64,000 nucleotides of DNA from Knoellia remsis (lineage in GTDB: Bacteria; Actinomycetota; Actinomycetes; Actinomycetales; Dermatophilaceae), in NCBI RefSeq assembly GCF_003002895.1, contig NZ_PVTI01000006.1:1-64000 (forward strand), in the 5' to 3' direction. The position numbers and the translations under genes are program-made. Of this stretch, positions 19,881 to 29,198 are shown one piece after another; the first letter of the stretch is position 1; each line of letters starts with the position of its first letter. The notes under the pieces are model-generated. The model saw only the letters and a list, made by a program, of their open reading frames with translations, was not told the DNA's origin and made no database searches.

Positions 19881-21362
19881 GTGAGCACACTCGCCGAGTC
19901 GTTGCGGTCCGGGACCGCGCTGGAGGACCACGACATCGAGTGGGTCCACCTCGTCGTGGGGGACTGGCAGCTCGTCGCGGACCTCGCGTTCGCGGATCTC
20001 GTCCTCTGGGTGCCGTGGGGGCTCGACGGCTGGCGTGCGGTGGCGCACGTCCGCCCCAACACCGGGCCGATGGTCTTCTACGAGGACGTCGTGGGCCGCA
20101 CGGCCTCGCGTCGTCCCGACTCGATCCTCGACGCGGCCTACCGACAGCGCAGCATCGTCACCGGACGCGAGCCCGAGCGTCACGGGGAGGTCGCGGTGCG
20201 CGAGGTCGCCGTCCCCGTCGTGCGAGACGGGCGAGCGCTCGCGGTCATCACCCAGCACACCAACGTCGTCACCGGGCGTACCCCGAGCCGCCTCGAGCTG
20301 ACCTACCGCCTCCTCGCCGAGGCGCTGGTCCGGATGATCGCGGCAGGTGAGTTCCCGAGCACCGCGGCGCCCACCGGCATACGGCGTGGCGCCCCGCGCG
20401 TCGGCGACGGGGTCGTCCACCTCGACCTCGAGGGGAACGTGCTCTATGCGAGCCCCAACGCGATCAGTGCGATCCATCGCCTCGGCCATCGCGGCGACGT
20501 CATCGGCGAGGTGTTCGCCAAGGTCGTCACCGAGCTCATGCACGCGTCGGGGACGGCCGTCGACGAGTCGCTCGCGGTCGTCGTCACCGGTCGCGCGCCG
20601 TGGTGGACGGAGGTGTCCACCCCGTCGGCCAGCGTGACCCTGCGCGCGATCCCGCTCACCGAGAACGGCACGCGCGGCGGGGCGATGCTGCTGCTGCGCG
20701 ACGTGTCCGAGCTGCGCCGGCGAGAGCAGGAGCTCATCACCAAGGACGCGACCATCCGCGAGATCCACCACCGCGTCAAGAACAACCTCCAGACCGTCGC
20801 CGCGCTGCTGCGTCTGCAGTCACGCCGCATCCCCGACCCCACGGCGCGAACCGCGCTCGACGAGGCCGTCCGCCGGGTCGGCACCATCGCCCTTGTCCAC
20901 GAGACGCTGAGCCAGGGCATCGACGAGACCGTCGACTTCGACGAGATCGCCGTGCGGGGCCTGCGAGCCGTCGTCGACGTGGCCGTCACCGAGCACCCCG
21001 TGGAGTCCGCGGTGACCGGTTCGTTCGGCCGGATGCGGGCCGAGGACGCGACCTCGCTCGCGATGATCGTCTCCGAGCTCGTCCAGAACGCCGTCGAGCA
21101 CGGACTCGCCGAGCGGGGTGGGCGGATCGAGGTCGCCGTGCAGCGCGAGGAGGTCGAACCGGGCGTCGACGGGCTCACCGTGACGATCACCGACGACGGT
21201 CGCGGCCTGCCGGCCGGGTTCCGGCCGGTGCTCGCGGGGTTGGGCACCCGCATCGTCACCTCGCTCGTGCAGGACCTCCAGGGTCGGATCCGGTGGGAGC
21301 CGGCGAAGCCCAAGGGCACCCGCGTCGAGTTCACGGCCCGGCTTCGGCCGCTCATGCGCTGA
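19881..21362 (+). CDS. pdtaS: Two-component sensor histidine kinase PdtaS
   Basis: A 493-residue cytosolic kinase: an N-terminal GAF-like domain (about 1-160), a PAS domain (about 170-285) and a HisKA_2 domain with EIHHRVKNNLQTVAALLRLQ, where the phospho-acceptor is H296 or H297. The ATPase follows with SELVQNAVEHGLAE and ITDDGRGLPAGF. Length and order match PdtaS (Rv3220c), which signals to the RNA-binding antiterminator PdtaR. PdtaR is not in the window. There is no membrane segment. The GTG start gives MSTLAESL. The adjacent whiB1 is conserved in mycobacteria as well. Confidence 0.92.
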   Translation: MSTLAESLRSGTALEDHDIEWVHLVVGDWQLVADLAFADLVLWVPWGLDGWRAVAHVRPNTGPMVFYEDVVGRTASRRPDSILDAAYRQRSIVTGREPERHGEVAVREVAVPVVRDGRALAVITQHTNVVTGRTPSRLELTYRLLAEALVRMIAAGEFPSTAAPTGIRRGAPRVGDGVVHLDLEGNVLYASPNAISAIHRLGHRGDVIGEVFAKVVTELMHASGTAVDESLAVVVTGRAPWWTEVSTPSASVTLRAIPLTENGTRGGAMLLLRDVSELRRREQELITKDATIREIHHRVKNNLQTVAALLRLQSRRIPDPTARTALDEAVRRVGTIALVHETLSQGIDETVDFDEIAVRGLRAVVDVAVTEHPVESAVTGSFGRMRAEDATSLAMIVSELVQNAVEHGLAERGGRIEVAVQREEVEPGVDGLTVTITDDGRGLPAGFRPVLAGLGTRIVTSLVQDLQGRIRWEPAKPKGTRVEFTARLRPLMR

Positions 21363-21410
21363 GCGACGCACCTGCGCTGAGCGGTGCTCATCCGCTGAGC
21401 GGTGCCCTCG
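21357..21410 (+). repeat. 18-bp tandem repeat over the pdtaS stop codon
   Basis: Units 21357-21374, 21375-21392 and 21393-21410 all begin CGCTGAGCG; the last two share CGCTGAGCGGTGC. Because 18 is a multiple of three, every unit places a TGA in the pdtaS frame, producing three in-frame stops. Confidence 0.75.
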
Positions 21411-21501
21411 GCTGAGAATGGGCGGCGCGGCCTCGGCCGCGTCCGGGCATGAGTACGGCCCCGCCGCGAGGCGAGGCCGTGAGGGTGGTCGGGGAGAGCG
21501 G

Positions 21502-21750
21502 TCAGCCGGCGCGTCGTGCGCGAGCGTTTCGGCGCTTGAGTGCGCGGCGCTCGTCCTCGGAGAGCCCGCCCCAGACGCCGGCGTCCTGACCGGACTCCAG
21601 TGCCCACTTGAGGCAGGTGTCGATGACGTCGCATCGGCGGCAGACGGCCTTGGCCTCCTCGATCTGCATGATCGCCGGGCCGGTGTTCCCGATCGGGAAG
21701 AACAGCTCGGGATCCTCATCGAGGCAGGCAGCGCGGTCGCGCCAATCCAT
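21502..21750 (-). CDS. whiB1: WhiB-family iron-sulfur transcription factor, WhiB1-like
   Basis: An 82-residue protein, MDWRDRAACLDEDPELFFPI onward, with the four cluster cysteines C9, C37, C40 and C46, the GVWGG turn at 58-62 and a basic C-terminal tail (RRALKRRNARARRAG). These positions agree with WhiB1, a [4Fe-4S] nitric-oxide-sensitive regulator that binds the sigma factor. ATG 21750 has AGGAG about 8 bases upstream. The frame is open further upstream, but that is the long leader. It is convergent with pdtaS. A candidate promoter lies at 21869-21897. Confidence 0.95.
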   Translation of the reverse strand: MDWRDRAACLDEDPELFFPIGNTGPAIMQIEEAKAVCRRCDVIDTCLKWALESGQDAGVWGGLSEDERRALKRRNARARRAG

Positions 21751-21868
21751 GGGTGGTGCTCCTTGTCCGTGGAGTTCAGTGGTGCTGGCCGCGCGCACGG
21801 TGGTGCGGGACCAGCGGAGGGCTGCGTCCTTGCAAACCGTGCGGACACACACAGGCGTCCGAACTTTC

Positions 21869-21897
21869 AGTCTAGACCCTGCGACCCAATTTCGTCA
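21869..21897 (-). promoter_or_regulatory. Candidate sigma-A promoter of whiB1
   Basis: Reading the minus strand, TGACGA (21897-21892) and TAGACT (21874-21869) are 17 bases apart. TAGACT is a good actinobacterial -10. It would give a 5' leader of roughly 110 bases before the whiB1 ATG. The remainder of 21751-22042, the gap up to the FtsK-like gene, shows only this site and the palindrome at 21906. Confidence 0.5.
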
Positions 21898-21905
21898 CGA
21901 GTTCC

Positions 21906-21917
21906 ATCTCGCGAGAT
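21906..21917. promoter_or_regulatory. 12-bp palindrome upstream of the whiB1 promoter
   Basis: ATCTCGCGAGAT is perfectly palindromic and lies 9 bases upstream of the proposed -35. The position suits an activator or repressor site. I cannot assign the protein that binds it. Confidence 0.3.
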
Positions 21918-22042
21918 TCTTCGGCGGCAGCACGCCCGACCCACAATTTCGTGTGCGAATCTCGCGCCCGGAGGTCGTACGTCCACCGACCGATGCCGCG
22001 GCCGAGAGCGTGAACGATCGGCCACCAACGCGAGTTCCCCGG

Positions 22043-25000
22043 TCAGGCGGCGACCTCCCGGGCGGTGCGGACGAGGGCGAGTTGCACCTCGTCATGGCGA
22101 CGTCCCGCGACCAGCAGGGCTCGACCCGGCGTCTGGTCCACACCGCGTGGGGCCCGGATGCCGAACGTGTCACCGTCCGCTGGGGTGCGCGGGGAGAGGA
22201 GCAGGCCGGCCTGCGCCCGGGCGAGGGTCGCGACCAGGCCCCGGAACGTCGTGCTCGCGACGGTCGGTGTCGTCGCGGCGACGACGAGTCCACCGTCGCG
22301 CTCCACGAGGGAGGTGATCTCCTCGAGAACCGGCTCCGCGGCGCTCCCCTCGACCTGCTCGGCATCGTCGACGAGCACGACCAGGTCGGGATGCTCGCGT
22401 CGGGCCGCGACGAGCGCCTCGACGTCCCACGGGTGCACGCGCAGCGAGGTGCCCACCGCGCGGGCCACCGTTCCGGTCGCCCCCTCGACGACCGCGACCG
22501 TGCGGCCCGCAGCCGCCGCGGAACGTCCGATGGCGGCGAGGGCACAGGACCGTCCGGTGCCGGGGTGGCCGATGACGAGCAGGCGTCGACCCATCCGTGC
22601 GGGGTCCACCATGGCGACTCCTCCGGTGCTGGCGGACAGGCCGACGGCCAGCCCCAGCGTTGGGACGGGGCCGGTCGCCGGATACTCGGTGTCCGCGAGC
22701 GCGTCGGGCGCGCGGAACAGCGCGCCGTGGCCCGTGAGCACCGTGTCGTGGTCGACGAGGTGCGGCAGTCGCGTCACCGGGGTGGGCGGGGCGACCCGGG
22801 GATCGCGCTCCGCCGCTTCCCGGTGCGGGTCGCGACGCGCCAGCTGCAGCTCGACCCGGTCGCCGAGGCGGATGGCCCGACCGGGAGCCCTGCTGGCCGG
22901 CAGGTCCCGGCGCGAGAGGCCGGCGTGCACGGCGTCGGCAGGGTCCGCGAGCGGGAGGAGCAGGGTCTGCGACGCGATGGTGGAGAGCTTGCCGGTGAGC
23001 AGCGACCGGTCGCCCGTGACGACCACGCGCAGCGAGGGGTCGCCTGACCGCAGCAGGTCGAGTAGTCCGTCACGCACGCCGCCCAGGGCGAAGTCGTCGT
23101 CGGAGTCGAGCCGCTCCCACCCGTCGACCAGGAGCAGCGTGCTCGCCGCCGGGCGGCGGGCGGTGGAGCCCGGCCGGCGGCCCTCGCGCTCGGTGGCCGT
23201 GTCCCGGCTCGTGCGCAGCAGGTCGAGCAGGCGGCGCACGCGCGTCGTCTCCGCAGCGTGCACGACGGCCCCGACGTGGGGGAGTTCCTCGAGGTCGGCG
23301 AGGTCGCCGCTCGTGTCGATGACGTAGGCCGAGAGGTCCGAGCCCGGCTCGGCGACGTGGGAGGCGAGGATGGTCCGCAGCGCCGTCGAGCGCCCGGACC
23401 GAGGGCCGCCGACGACGAGCCAGTGTCCCTCGTTCGCCCGATGGGAGACCGGGACCTGGCGCTGCTCGGCTGGCAGGTCCGCGAGCCCGACCGCGTCGCG
23501 GGGAAGGCCTGCCGGGGTGAGCTGCTCGCTGAGCGCGGGGAGCCAGGGTCGGTGAGGTGTGTCGAGCGAGAGAGCGCGGGCGGCCTCGCCGGCGGCGGCG
23601 GACAGGGCTGCGAGGTCAAGCGCCGTGACGGCGGCCGTGCCGGTGGCGGCGTCGAGGTTCGTGGACCGCACGGGGCCGAGCGCTTGGCACTGGGCATCAA
23701 GGGCGACGACATCGAGACGCCGCGACTCCCCGGGCGTGCCGACCCGGGCGGCCTGGAACTCGACGAGCTCGCCGTCGCCTCCGCGGGCGAACCCGCGCCC
23801 CGGGCGGTCCGCCGGAAGGTGGGCGGCATCGGCGGAGCCGATGACGTCCTGCGAGTCGGCCACGTCGCGGACCCGCATCGCGATGCGCAGGTTGACGTTG
23901 GCCTGGATGTCGGCCGTGATCGCACCCGCGGGCCGCTGGGTGGCGAGGATGAGATGCACTCCGAGCGAGCGGCCCACGGCGGCGAGGGAGACCACTCCGT
24001 CGACGAAGTCGGGCAGCTCGTCGGCGAGGACGCGGAACTCGTCGATGACGATGACGAGGCGGGGCAGTCCGCCACGTCGTCGACGGTGGTCGTCGAAGTC
24101 GCGGGCGCCCGAGTCGGCGAGCAGCCGCTCGCGCCGGGTGATCTCGGCCTCGAGGCTCGTGAGGGCTCGGCGAGCGAGGCCCTCGTCGAGGTTCGTCACG
24201 AGTCCGACCGTGTGCGGCAGGTCGGCACACTCCCCGAAGGCGGACCCGCCCTTGTAGTCGACGAGGACGAAGGTCACGTCCTCGGGCGAGGAGTGCAGGG
24301 CCAGGGAGGTCACGAGGGTGCGCAGCAGCTCGGACTTGCCCGAGCCGGTCGTGCCGCCCACGAGTAGGTGGGGTCCGTCGGTCGAGAGGTCGACGGACCA
24401 GTCGTCACCGGCCGTACGGCCAAGCACGGCGACGGGGCGGCCGTCGGTCGTCGACCACTGGTCGGAGATGGTCCGGGCGGCGCACTCCGGGTCGAGCCAT
24501 GAGGTCGCCTCGGCGAGGTCGAGCGACGTCGGCAGGGCCTCTGCGTCCCCGGCGGCGTCGACGAGCGGGGCGAGGGCTCGACCGAGCCGCTCGCCCCACC
24601 ACCACCGGGTCCGGTCGGGCACGAAGCTCGGCACGGGGTCGGAGCCGTCGACGTCCAGGCGGGCACGACCGTCGTGGATGGTGACCACCGCGTGACAGGC
24701 GGCGGGAAGCGCGGCGGCTCGCTGCGCGCCGACGAGACAGTGGACGGCGAGCTCGCGGCCGCGCTCGAGCAGATCCGCGAGCTCACCCGCCGTGGGGTCG
24801 GCGTCCGCATCCGGCAGGACCGCGACGACGGTGGGCCAGGCCGTGCGACCGCCGTGCTCGCGCTCCTCCTCACGGGTGCGGACCACCTGCCGCAGCGCCT
24901 CGAGGCACGTCGACGCGTCGCCGTATGCGGTCGTGTGCGGCAGCCAGCGCGTCCACGACTGCGGCTCGTCATGGCGCACGCCGGCGCGGACGACGAGTCG

Positions 25001-26266
25001 CAGGTCGCGGGGCGAGTGGGCAGTGACCAGCTGGCCCAGCACCTGGCGCAGCACGCCGGCGACGTCGTCCGCGGGCCCGGCGATGCCGAGTCCGCCGACC
25101 TCGTCCAGCCCGACCTCGACCGGCAGCTGGGCGAGAGTCAGGTGCTGCGGTTCGCCGCTCCCGCTCATGCCGTCGTCCGGCACCCAGGCGGTGCGAGCCG
25201 GCAGGTCGCCGACGCCAAGACGGACACGTCCCGCGTCGGCCGCCCCGCGGCGGCGCTCCCAGAGGCGTGCGCCGGGGCCGTTCGCGATCTCGAGCACGGT
25301 GGCCGGATCGGGCAGCTCGGCCCACCGCTCGTGCCGCTCGAGGCGGTGCAGCTCGTCGAGCTCTGAGCGCCGCGCGGCCAGCTCCTCGGCGTGCTGGGCC
25401 AGCTCTCGGGCGTGTTCACGACGCCCGGACCAGCGATCGCCGACGACACTGCCGACGAGCATGAGCGGGGAGAGCAGCGCGAAGGCGAGCATCTGCGGCC
25501 CGAAGAAGAACGCCAGCAGGGCCGCGAACGGCACTGGCAGCGCTGCCGAGAGCCACGGGATCCGGCCGCGTCGCGGTGCGTCGGGGGCGCGAGGAGCCCG
25601 GACCACGGCGCTGCGGCGGGGTGGCAGGGGGCGCGGCGAGCGGTTCACCGCGACCCTCCCGTCGCCGCGAGCGGTGGTCGGGGCCGTGGCTGTACCGGCC
25701 CTCGCCAGACGCGCCACGCTGTCACCGAGACCGATGAGCTCCGACCCGTCGACGTCGTGCTCGCCTCCCGGGGGGATGTCGGTCCCGCCGCAGCGCAGGC
25801 CGTTGGTGGATCCCAGGTCGAGCACGCGAAATCCATTGTCCTCAGGCGAGATTCGCGCATGGCGACGACTCAGCCTGTCGTCCGCGAGACTCAGCCCGAT
25901 GCCGGCGGAGCGCCCGACGACGAGGCCCTCGCGCGGCACCGCCACCCGACGGCCGGCGTCGGGCCCTGCCACGACGACGAGGTCGACCGCGGTCGCCGTC
26001 GAGGGCCGTGGCGAACCGGTCGGGTGGGGGTCGTCGAGACACAGCGTCGCTCCGTGGAGCAGGGGAGGAGCACCCCACGTCGCGTCCGGGCCCAGCGCTG
26101 CACCACGACAACTCACCGCGCCGGGCGGCTCGCCCGTGGCCTCGGCGAGGAGCGGCAGCACGTCTGCCAACGTGGTGCCGTGCGGCGCGGTGACCCGGAG
26201 GTCGACGGCGTCCCCGGACCGGGACCGGGGTCGCACGGTGAGGGCGAGCGAAATGGTGGACTGCAT
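22043..26266 (-). CDS. FHA-domain FtsK/SpoIIIE ATPase of the EssC/EccC type
   Basis: A 1407-residue protein. The N-terminal 90 residues resemble a ubiquitin/YukD-like region. An FHA domain spans about 100-190 (GLVVGRSAGIGLSLADDRLS RRHA region, then LDLGSTNGL). Two transmembrane helices lie near 245-285, followed by three FtsK-type ATPase modules. Module 1 has an intact Walker A, GGTTGSGKSELL (K644), and LVIVIDEF. Module 2 has GGPRSGRS with R959 in place of lysine, and module 3 GHPGTGRSC with R1239, so only the first looks competent. FHA plus three ATPases is the EssC plan of type VII secretion. No EccB, EccD, EccE or mycosin gene is nearby, so it is an orphan here. It is monocistronic; 65 bases separate it from glgX. 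Confidence 0.88.
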   Translation of the reverse strand: MQSTISLALTVRPRSRSGDAVDLRVTAPHGTTLADVLPLLAEATGEPPGAVSCRGAALGPDATWGAPPLLHGATLCLDDPHPTGSPRPSTATAVDLVVVAGPDAGRRVAVPREGLVVGRSAGIGLSLADDRLSRRHARISPEDNGFRVLDLGSTNGLRCGGTDIPPGGEHDVDGSELIGLGDSVARLARAGTATAPTTARGDGRVAVNRSPRPLPPRRSAVVRAPRAPDAPRRGRIPWLSAALPVPFAALLAFFFGPQMLAFALLSPLMLVGSVVGDRWSGRREHARELAQHAEELAARRSELDELHRLERHERWAELPDPATVLEIANGPGARLWERRRGAADAGRVRLGVGDLPARTAWVPDDGMSGSGEPQHLTLAQLPVEVGLDEVGGLGIAGPADDVAGVLRQVLGQLVTAHSPRDLRLVVRAGVRHDEPQSWTRWLPHTTAYGDASTCLEALRQVVRTREEEREHGGRTAWPTVVAVLPDADADPTAGELADLLERGRELAVHCLVGAQRAAALPAACHAVVTIHDGRARLDVDGSDPVPSFVPDRTRWWWGERLGRALAPLVDAAGDAEALPTSLDLAEATSWLDPECAARTISDQWSTTDGRPVAVLGRTAGDDWSVDLSTDGPHLLVGGTTGSGKSELLRTLVTSLALHSSPEDVTFVLVDYKGGSAFGECADLPHTVGLVTNLDEGLARRALTSLEAEITRRERLLADSGARDFDDHRRRRGGLPRLVIVIDEFRVLADELPDFVDGVVSLAAVGRSLGVHLILATQRPAGAITADIQANVNLRIAMRVRDVADSQDVIGSADAAHLPADRPGRGFARGGDGELVEFQAARVGTPGESRRLDVVALDAQCQALGPVRSTNLDAATGTAAVTALDLAALSAAAGEAARALSLDTPHRPWLPALSEQLTPAGLPRDAVGLADLPAEQRQVPVSHRANEGHWLVVGGPRSGRSTALRTILASHVAEPGSDLSAYVIDTSGDLADLEELPHVGAVVHAAETTRVRRLLDLLRTSRDTATEREGRRPGSTARRPAASTLLLVDGWERLDSDDDFALGGVRDGLLDLLRSGDPSLRVVVTGDRSLLTGKLSTIASQTLLLPLADPADAVHAGLSRRDLPASRAPGRAIRLGDRVELQLARRDPHREAAERDPRVAPPTPVTRLPHLVDHDTVLTGHGALFRAPDALADTEYPATGPVPTLGLAVGLSASTGGVAMVDPARMGRRLLVIGHPGTGRSCALAAIGRSAAAAGRTVAVVEGATGTVARAVGTSLRVHPWDVEALVAARREHPDLVVLVDDAEQVEGSAAEPVLEEITSLVERDGGLVVAATTPTVASTTFRGLVATLARAQAGLLLSPRTPADGDTFGIRAPRGVDQTPGRALLVAGRRHDEVQLALVRTAREVAA

Positions 26267-26331
26267 GCCCGCACGCTAGGGAAAATCACGGAATCGGCCG
26301 CGGACTTTTCCACAGGCCCGAGGTGACCCGC

Positions 26332-28497
26332 CTACGTCGGGTCGGTCACGGCATACGCGCGCATGCTCAACGGTGTGAGAGTGACCGTCTCCCCGGCGGC
26401 CGTCGTGGCGCCGTCCTCGGGGCGTTCCCAGACGCTGTCCCAGAGCAGCCGGTATGCCGTGAGGCCCGGTGCCCGTGGAAGCGTCACCTGCTTCTCGTCC
26501 CGGCTGCCGTGGAGGACGACGAGCACCGACTCGTGTCCGAGCCAGGCGCCACCGACGAGCATCTGCAGGGTCCGCTCGCCGGGGTCGGACCAGTCGGTCA
26601 TCGGCTCGCCGTCCGGGCCGTACCACGCGAGGTCGAGCGAGCCGTCCTCGTGGACCTCCCGTCCTTCGGCCCAGGTCCGCTGCCGCAGCGCCGGGTGCTC
26701 GCGCCGGATGGCGAGGAGGTGGCGTGTCGTCGCGAGCAGGTCCTGCTGCCAGGGCTCGACGTCCCAGTCGAACCACGTCGTCGCGTTGTCCTGGTTGTAG
26801 GGGTTGTTGTTGCCCTGCTGGGTGCGTCCGATCTCGTCGCCGGCGTTGACCATCGGGATGCCGCTCGACAGGAGGAGCGTCCCGAGCAGGTTGCGCATCG
26901 ACTGTCGGCGCATCGCGAGGATCGCCTCGTCGTCGGTCGGCCCCTCGACGCCGTGGTTCCACGAGCGGTTGCCGTCCGAGCCGTCGCGACCCTGCTCACC
27001 GTTGGCCTCGTTGTGCTTCTCGTTGTATGCCGTGAGGTCGGCGAGCGTGAAGCCGTCGTGGGCGGTGACGAAGTTGATCGAGGCGGTGGGCCCGCGGTCG
27101 TGGGTGCCGAAGAGGTCGCGCGAGCCGGCGAGGCGGGTCGCGAGGTCCTGGACGCCGCGGGGGGCCTGGCCCGGCACGCCCGGGCGGTGGTCCGCGAGCC
27201 AGAAGTCGCGGACCGTGTCGCGGAACCGGTCGTTCCACTCGGCGAACGGTGGCGGGAACTGGCCGGTGCGCCAGCCGTGCATCCCGACGTCCCAGGGCTC
27301 GACGATGAGCTTGGTCCTCGACAGGACGGGGTCGGTGCGCACCCCGACGAGGAACGGGTGGTCCGGGTCGAACTCGTCGGTCCGCCCGCGGCCGAGGGCG
27401 ACCGCGAGGTCGAAGCGGAAGCCGTCGACGTGGCACTCCTCCACCCAGTAGCGCAGCGAGTCGAGGGCGAGCCGGCACATGACGGGGTGGCGCAGGTCGA
27501 GCGTGTTGCCCGTGCCCGTGACGTCGATGTCGCGGCCGCGCTCGTCGAGGCGGTAGTAGGCGCGGTTGTCGAGGCCCCGGAACGACAGCGTCGCGCCCGT
27601 CACACTCTGCTCGGCCGTGTGGTTGTAGACGACGTCGAGGATGACCTCGAGACCGGCCGCGTGCAGCAGCTTGACCATGCCCTTGAACTCGTCGAGCACG
27701 CCCTGCGGGTCCTGCGCTGCGGCATACGCCGCGTGCGGCGCGAAGAAGCCCAGGGTGTTGTAGCCCCAATGGTTCGCCAGGCCCTTCTGGACGAGGGCGG
27801 GCTCGGACGCGAACGAGTGGACCGGCAGCAGCTCGACCGCCGTGACGCCGAGGCTCGTGAGGTGCTCGAGGGTCGCCGGGTGGGCCATCCCGGCATACGT
27901 GCCGCGCAGCTCCTCGGGGACGCCCGGCAGCTGCTCGGTGAGGTTGCGGACGTGCGTCTCGTAGATGACGGTCTCGCTGCGAGTGGTGCGCGGTGGCGCG
28001 TCCTCGCCCCAGTCGAACCGGGTGTCGACGACGACGCAGCGCGGCACGTCCGGGGCCGAGTTCGACTCCGACGGGGTGCTGCCGTCCCCGTCCCAGGTCG
28101 TGTCGTCGACGACGTGCCCGTAGACGCTCGGGCCCCAGCGAACCTCCCCCTCGATCGCCTTCGCGTAGGGGTCCATGAGGAGCTGCGCGGGGTTGTGCCG
28201 CAGCCCTTGCTCGGGGTCCCACGGGCCCGAGACGCGGAAGCCGTAGCGCTGGCCGACGCCGACGTCGGGCACGAACCCGAACCACCAGCCGTAGGCGTGG
28301 TCGACGAGGGGCACTCGTCGCTCGGTCGAGCCGTCGGTGTCACCCTCGTCGAAGAGGCAGAGCTCGACGGAGTCGGCGTGACCGGCATACACGCTGACGT
28401 CGACACCACCCTCGACGACCGTGACCCCCGGAGCCGGTGGCAGGTCCCGGGAGACCTGCAGGGACGAGACGGGCGTGGCGGACGTCAGCGGCGTCAT
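26332..28497 (-). CDS. glgX: Glycogen debranching enzyme GlgX
   Basis: A 721-residue GH13 enzyme that removes alpha-1,6 branches from phosphorylase-limited glycogen. Domains run in order: an N-terminal CBM48-like region (VVEGGVDVSVYAGHADSVEL), a catalytic barrel with LDVVYNHTAE, the nucleophile in VDGFRFDLA, the acid in LIVEPWDVG and the AHDGFTLADL motif, then a C-terminal beta domain. The insertion TQQGNNNPYNQDN is typical of GlgX/TreX. ATG 28497 (MTPLTSATPV) was chosen; the frame is open upstream into the region divergent from the YbjN-like gene. No other glycogen gene is in the window. Confidence 0.95.
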   Translation of the reverse strand: MTPLTSATPVSSLQVSRDLPPAPGVTVVEGGVDVSVYAGHADSVELCLFDEGDTDGSTERRVPLVDHAYGWWFGFVPDVGVGQRYGFRVSGPWDPEQGLRHNPAQLLMDPYAKAIEGEVRWGPSVYGHVVDDTTWDGDGSTPSESNSAPDVPRCVVVDTRFDWGEDAPPRTTRSETVIYETHVRNLTEQLPGVPEELRGTYAGMAHPATLEHLTSLGVTAVELLPVHSFASEPALVQKGLANHWGYNTLGFFAPHAAYAAAQDPQGVLDEFKGMVKLLHAAGLEVILDVVYNHTAEQSVTGATLSFRGLDNRAYYRLDERGRDIDVTGTGNTLDLRHPVMCRLALDSLRYWVEECHVDGFRFDLAVALGRGRTDEFDPDHPFLVGVRTDPVLSRTKLIVEPWDVGMHGWRTGQFPPPFAEWNDRFRDTVRDFWLADHRPGVPGQAPRGVQDLATRLAGSRDLFGTHDRGPTASINFVTAHDGFTLADLTAYNEKHNEANGEQGRDGSDGNRSWNHGVEGPTDDEAILAMRRQSMRNLLGTLLLSSGIPMVNAGDEIGRTQQGNNNPYNQDNATTWFDWDVEPWQQDLLATTRHLLAIRREHPALRQRTWAEGREVHEDGSLDLAWYGPDGEPMTDWSDPGERTLQMLVGGAWLGHESVLVVLHGSRDEKQVTLPRAPGLTAYRLLWDSVWERPEDGATTAAGETVTLTPLSMRAYAVTDPT

Positions 28498-28611
28498 GGC
28501 AGGCAGCCTATTGATGGAGCGAGCCTCGTCTCGGCAGCCCCGGGGCCCGCGCGTCGCCGTCCTCGCTCGCCGCCCTCGCACGACCGGCGGCGGCCGTGAC
28601 ATGGTGGACCC

Positions 28612-29196
28612 ATGAGCGATCCCACGTCCCTCCCGAACTTCCCGCCGCCGGCGAACGAGCACCCGCTGCGCGGCCGCGTCCTCGACGTCCTCGTCGACGC
28701 CGGTGCCCAGCCCAACATCGACGGTGACGGCGACGTCGCCTACCAGGCCAACGACCAGACGATCTTCATCCGCGTCACCGAGGGCGAGCTCCCCGTGATG
28801 CGCGTCTTCGGCCAGTGGACCCTGCCCGACGAGATCGCCGCCGACCCCGAGAAGGTCGCCGCGACGTGCAACGAGGTCAACCTCTCCCTCAACTGCGTCA
28901 AGACCGGCGTCGCCAACAACACCCTCGTCGTCACGAGCGAGCACATCGTCACCCCGCAGGCCGATCTCAACACCCTGGTGCAGGTGAGCACCTCGATCAT
29001 CCTCTCGGCCGTGCAGCTCTGGCACGAGCGCGCGCTCGGTCTCGAGCCGGGCCAGTCGGGTCAGGCAGGCCAGGCAGGCGAGCCCGGCCCGGACGCCGGC
29101 GGCGCTCCCGAGGCCAATGGCCAGCCGGGTCAGGCCGGTCCGGGCGGTCAGCCGGGTCAGCCGGGTGAGCCGGGACAGCCCGGTCAGGGCAGCTGA
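28612..29196 (+). CDS. YbjN-domain protein with a Gly/Gln/Pro-rich tail
   Basis: A 194-residue protein. Residues 15-142 are a YbjN/type III chaperone-like fold (NIDGDGDVAYQANDQTIFIR, LPDEIAADPEKVAATCNEVN). From about residue 146 the tail is a low-complexity series of GQ, GE and GP units (GQPGQPGEPGQPGQGS at the end), resembling a short collagen-like stretch. YbjN proteins are thought to act as chaperone-like or stress factors; the target here is unknown. ATG 28612 is followed two bases after the stop by the enoyl-CoA hydratase ATG, so the two genes form a unit. Confidence 0.75.
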   Translation: MSDPTSLPNFPPPANEHPLRGRVLDVLVDAGAQPNIDGDGDVAYQANDQTIFIRVTEGELPVMRVFGQWTLPDEIAADPEKVAATCNEVNLSLNCVKTGVANNTLVVTSEHIVTPQADLNTLVQVSTSIILSAVQLWHERALGLEPGQSGQAGQAGEPGPDAGGAPEANGQPGQAGPGGQPGQPGEPGQPGQGS

Positions 29197-29198
29197 GC

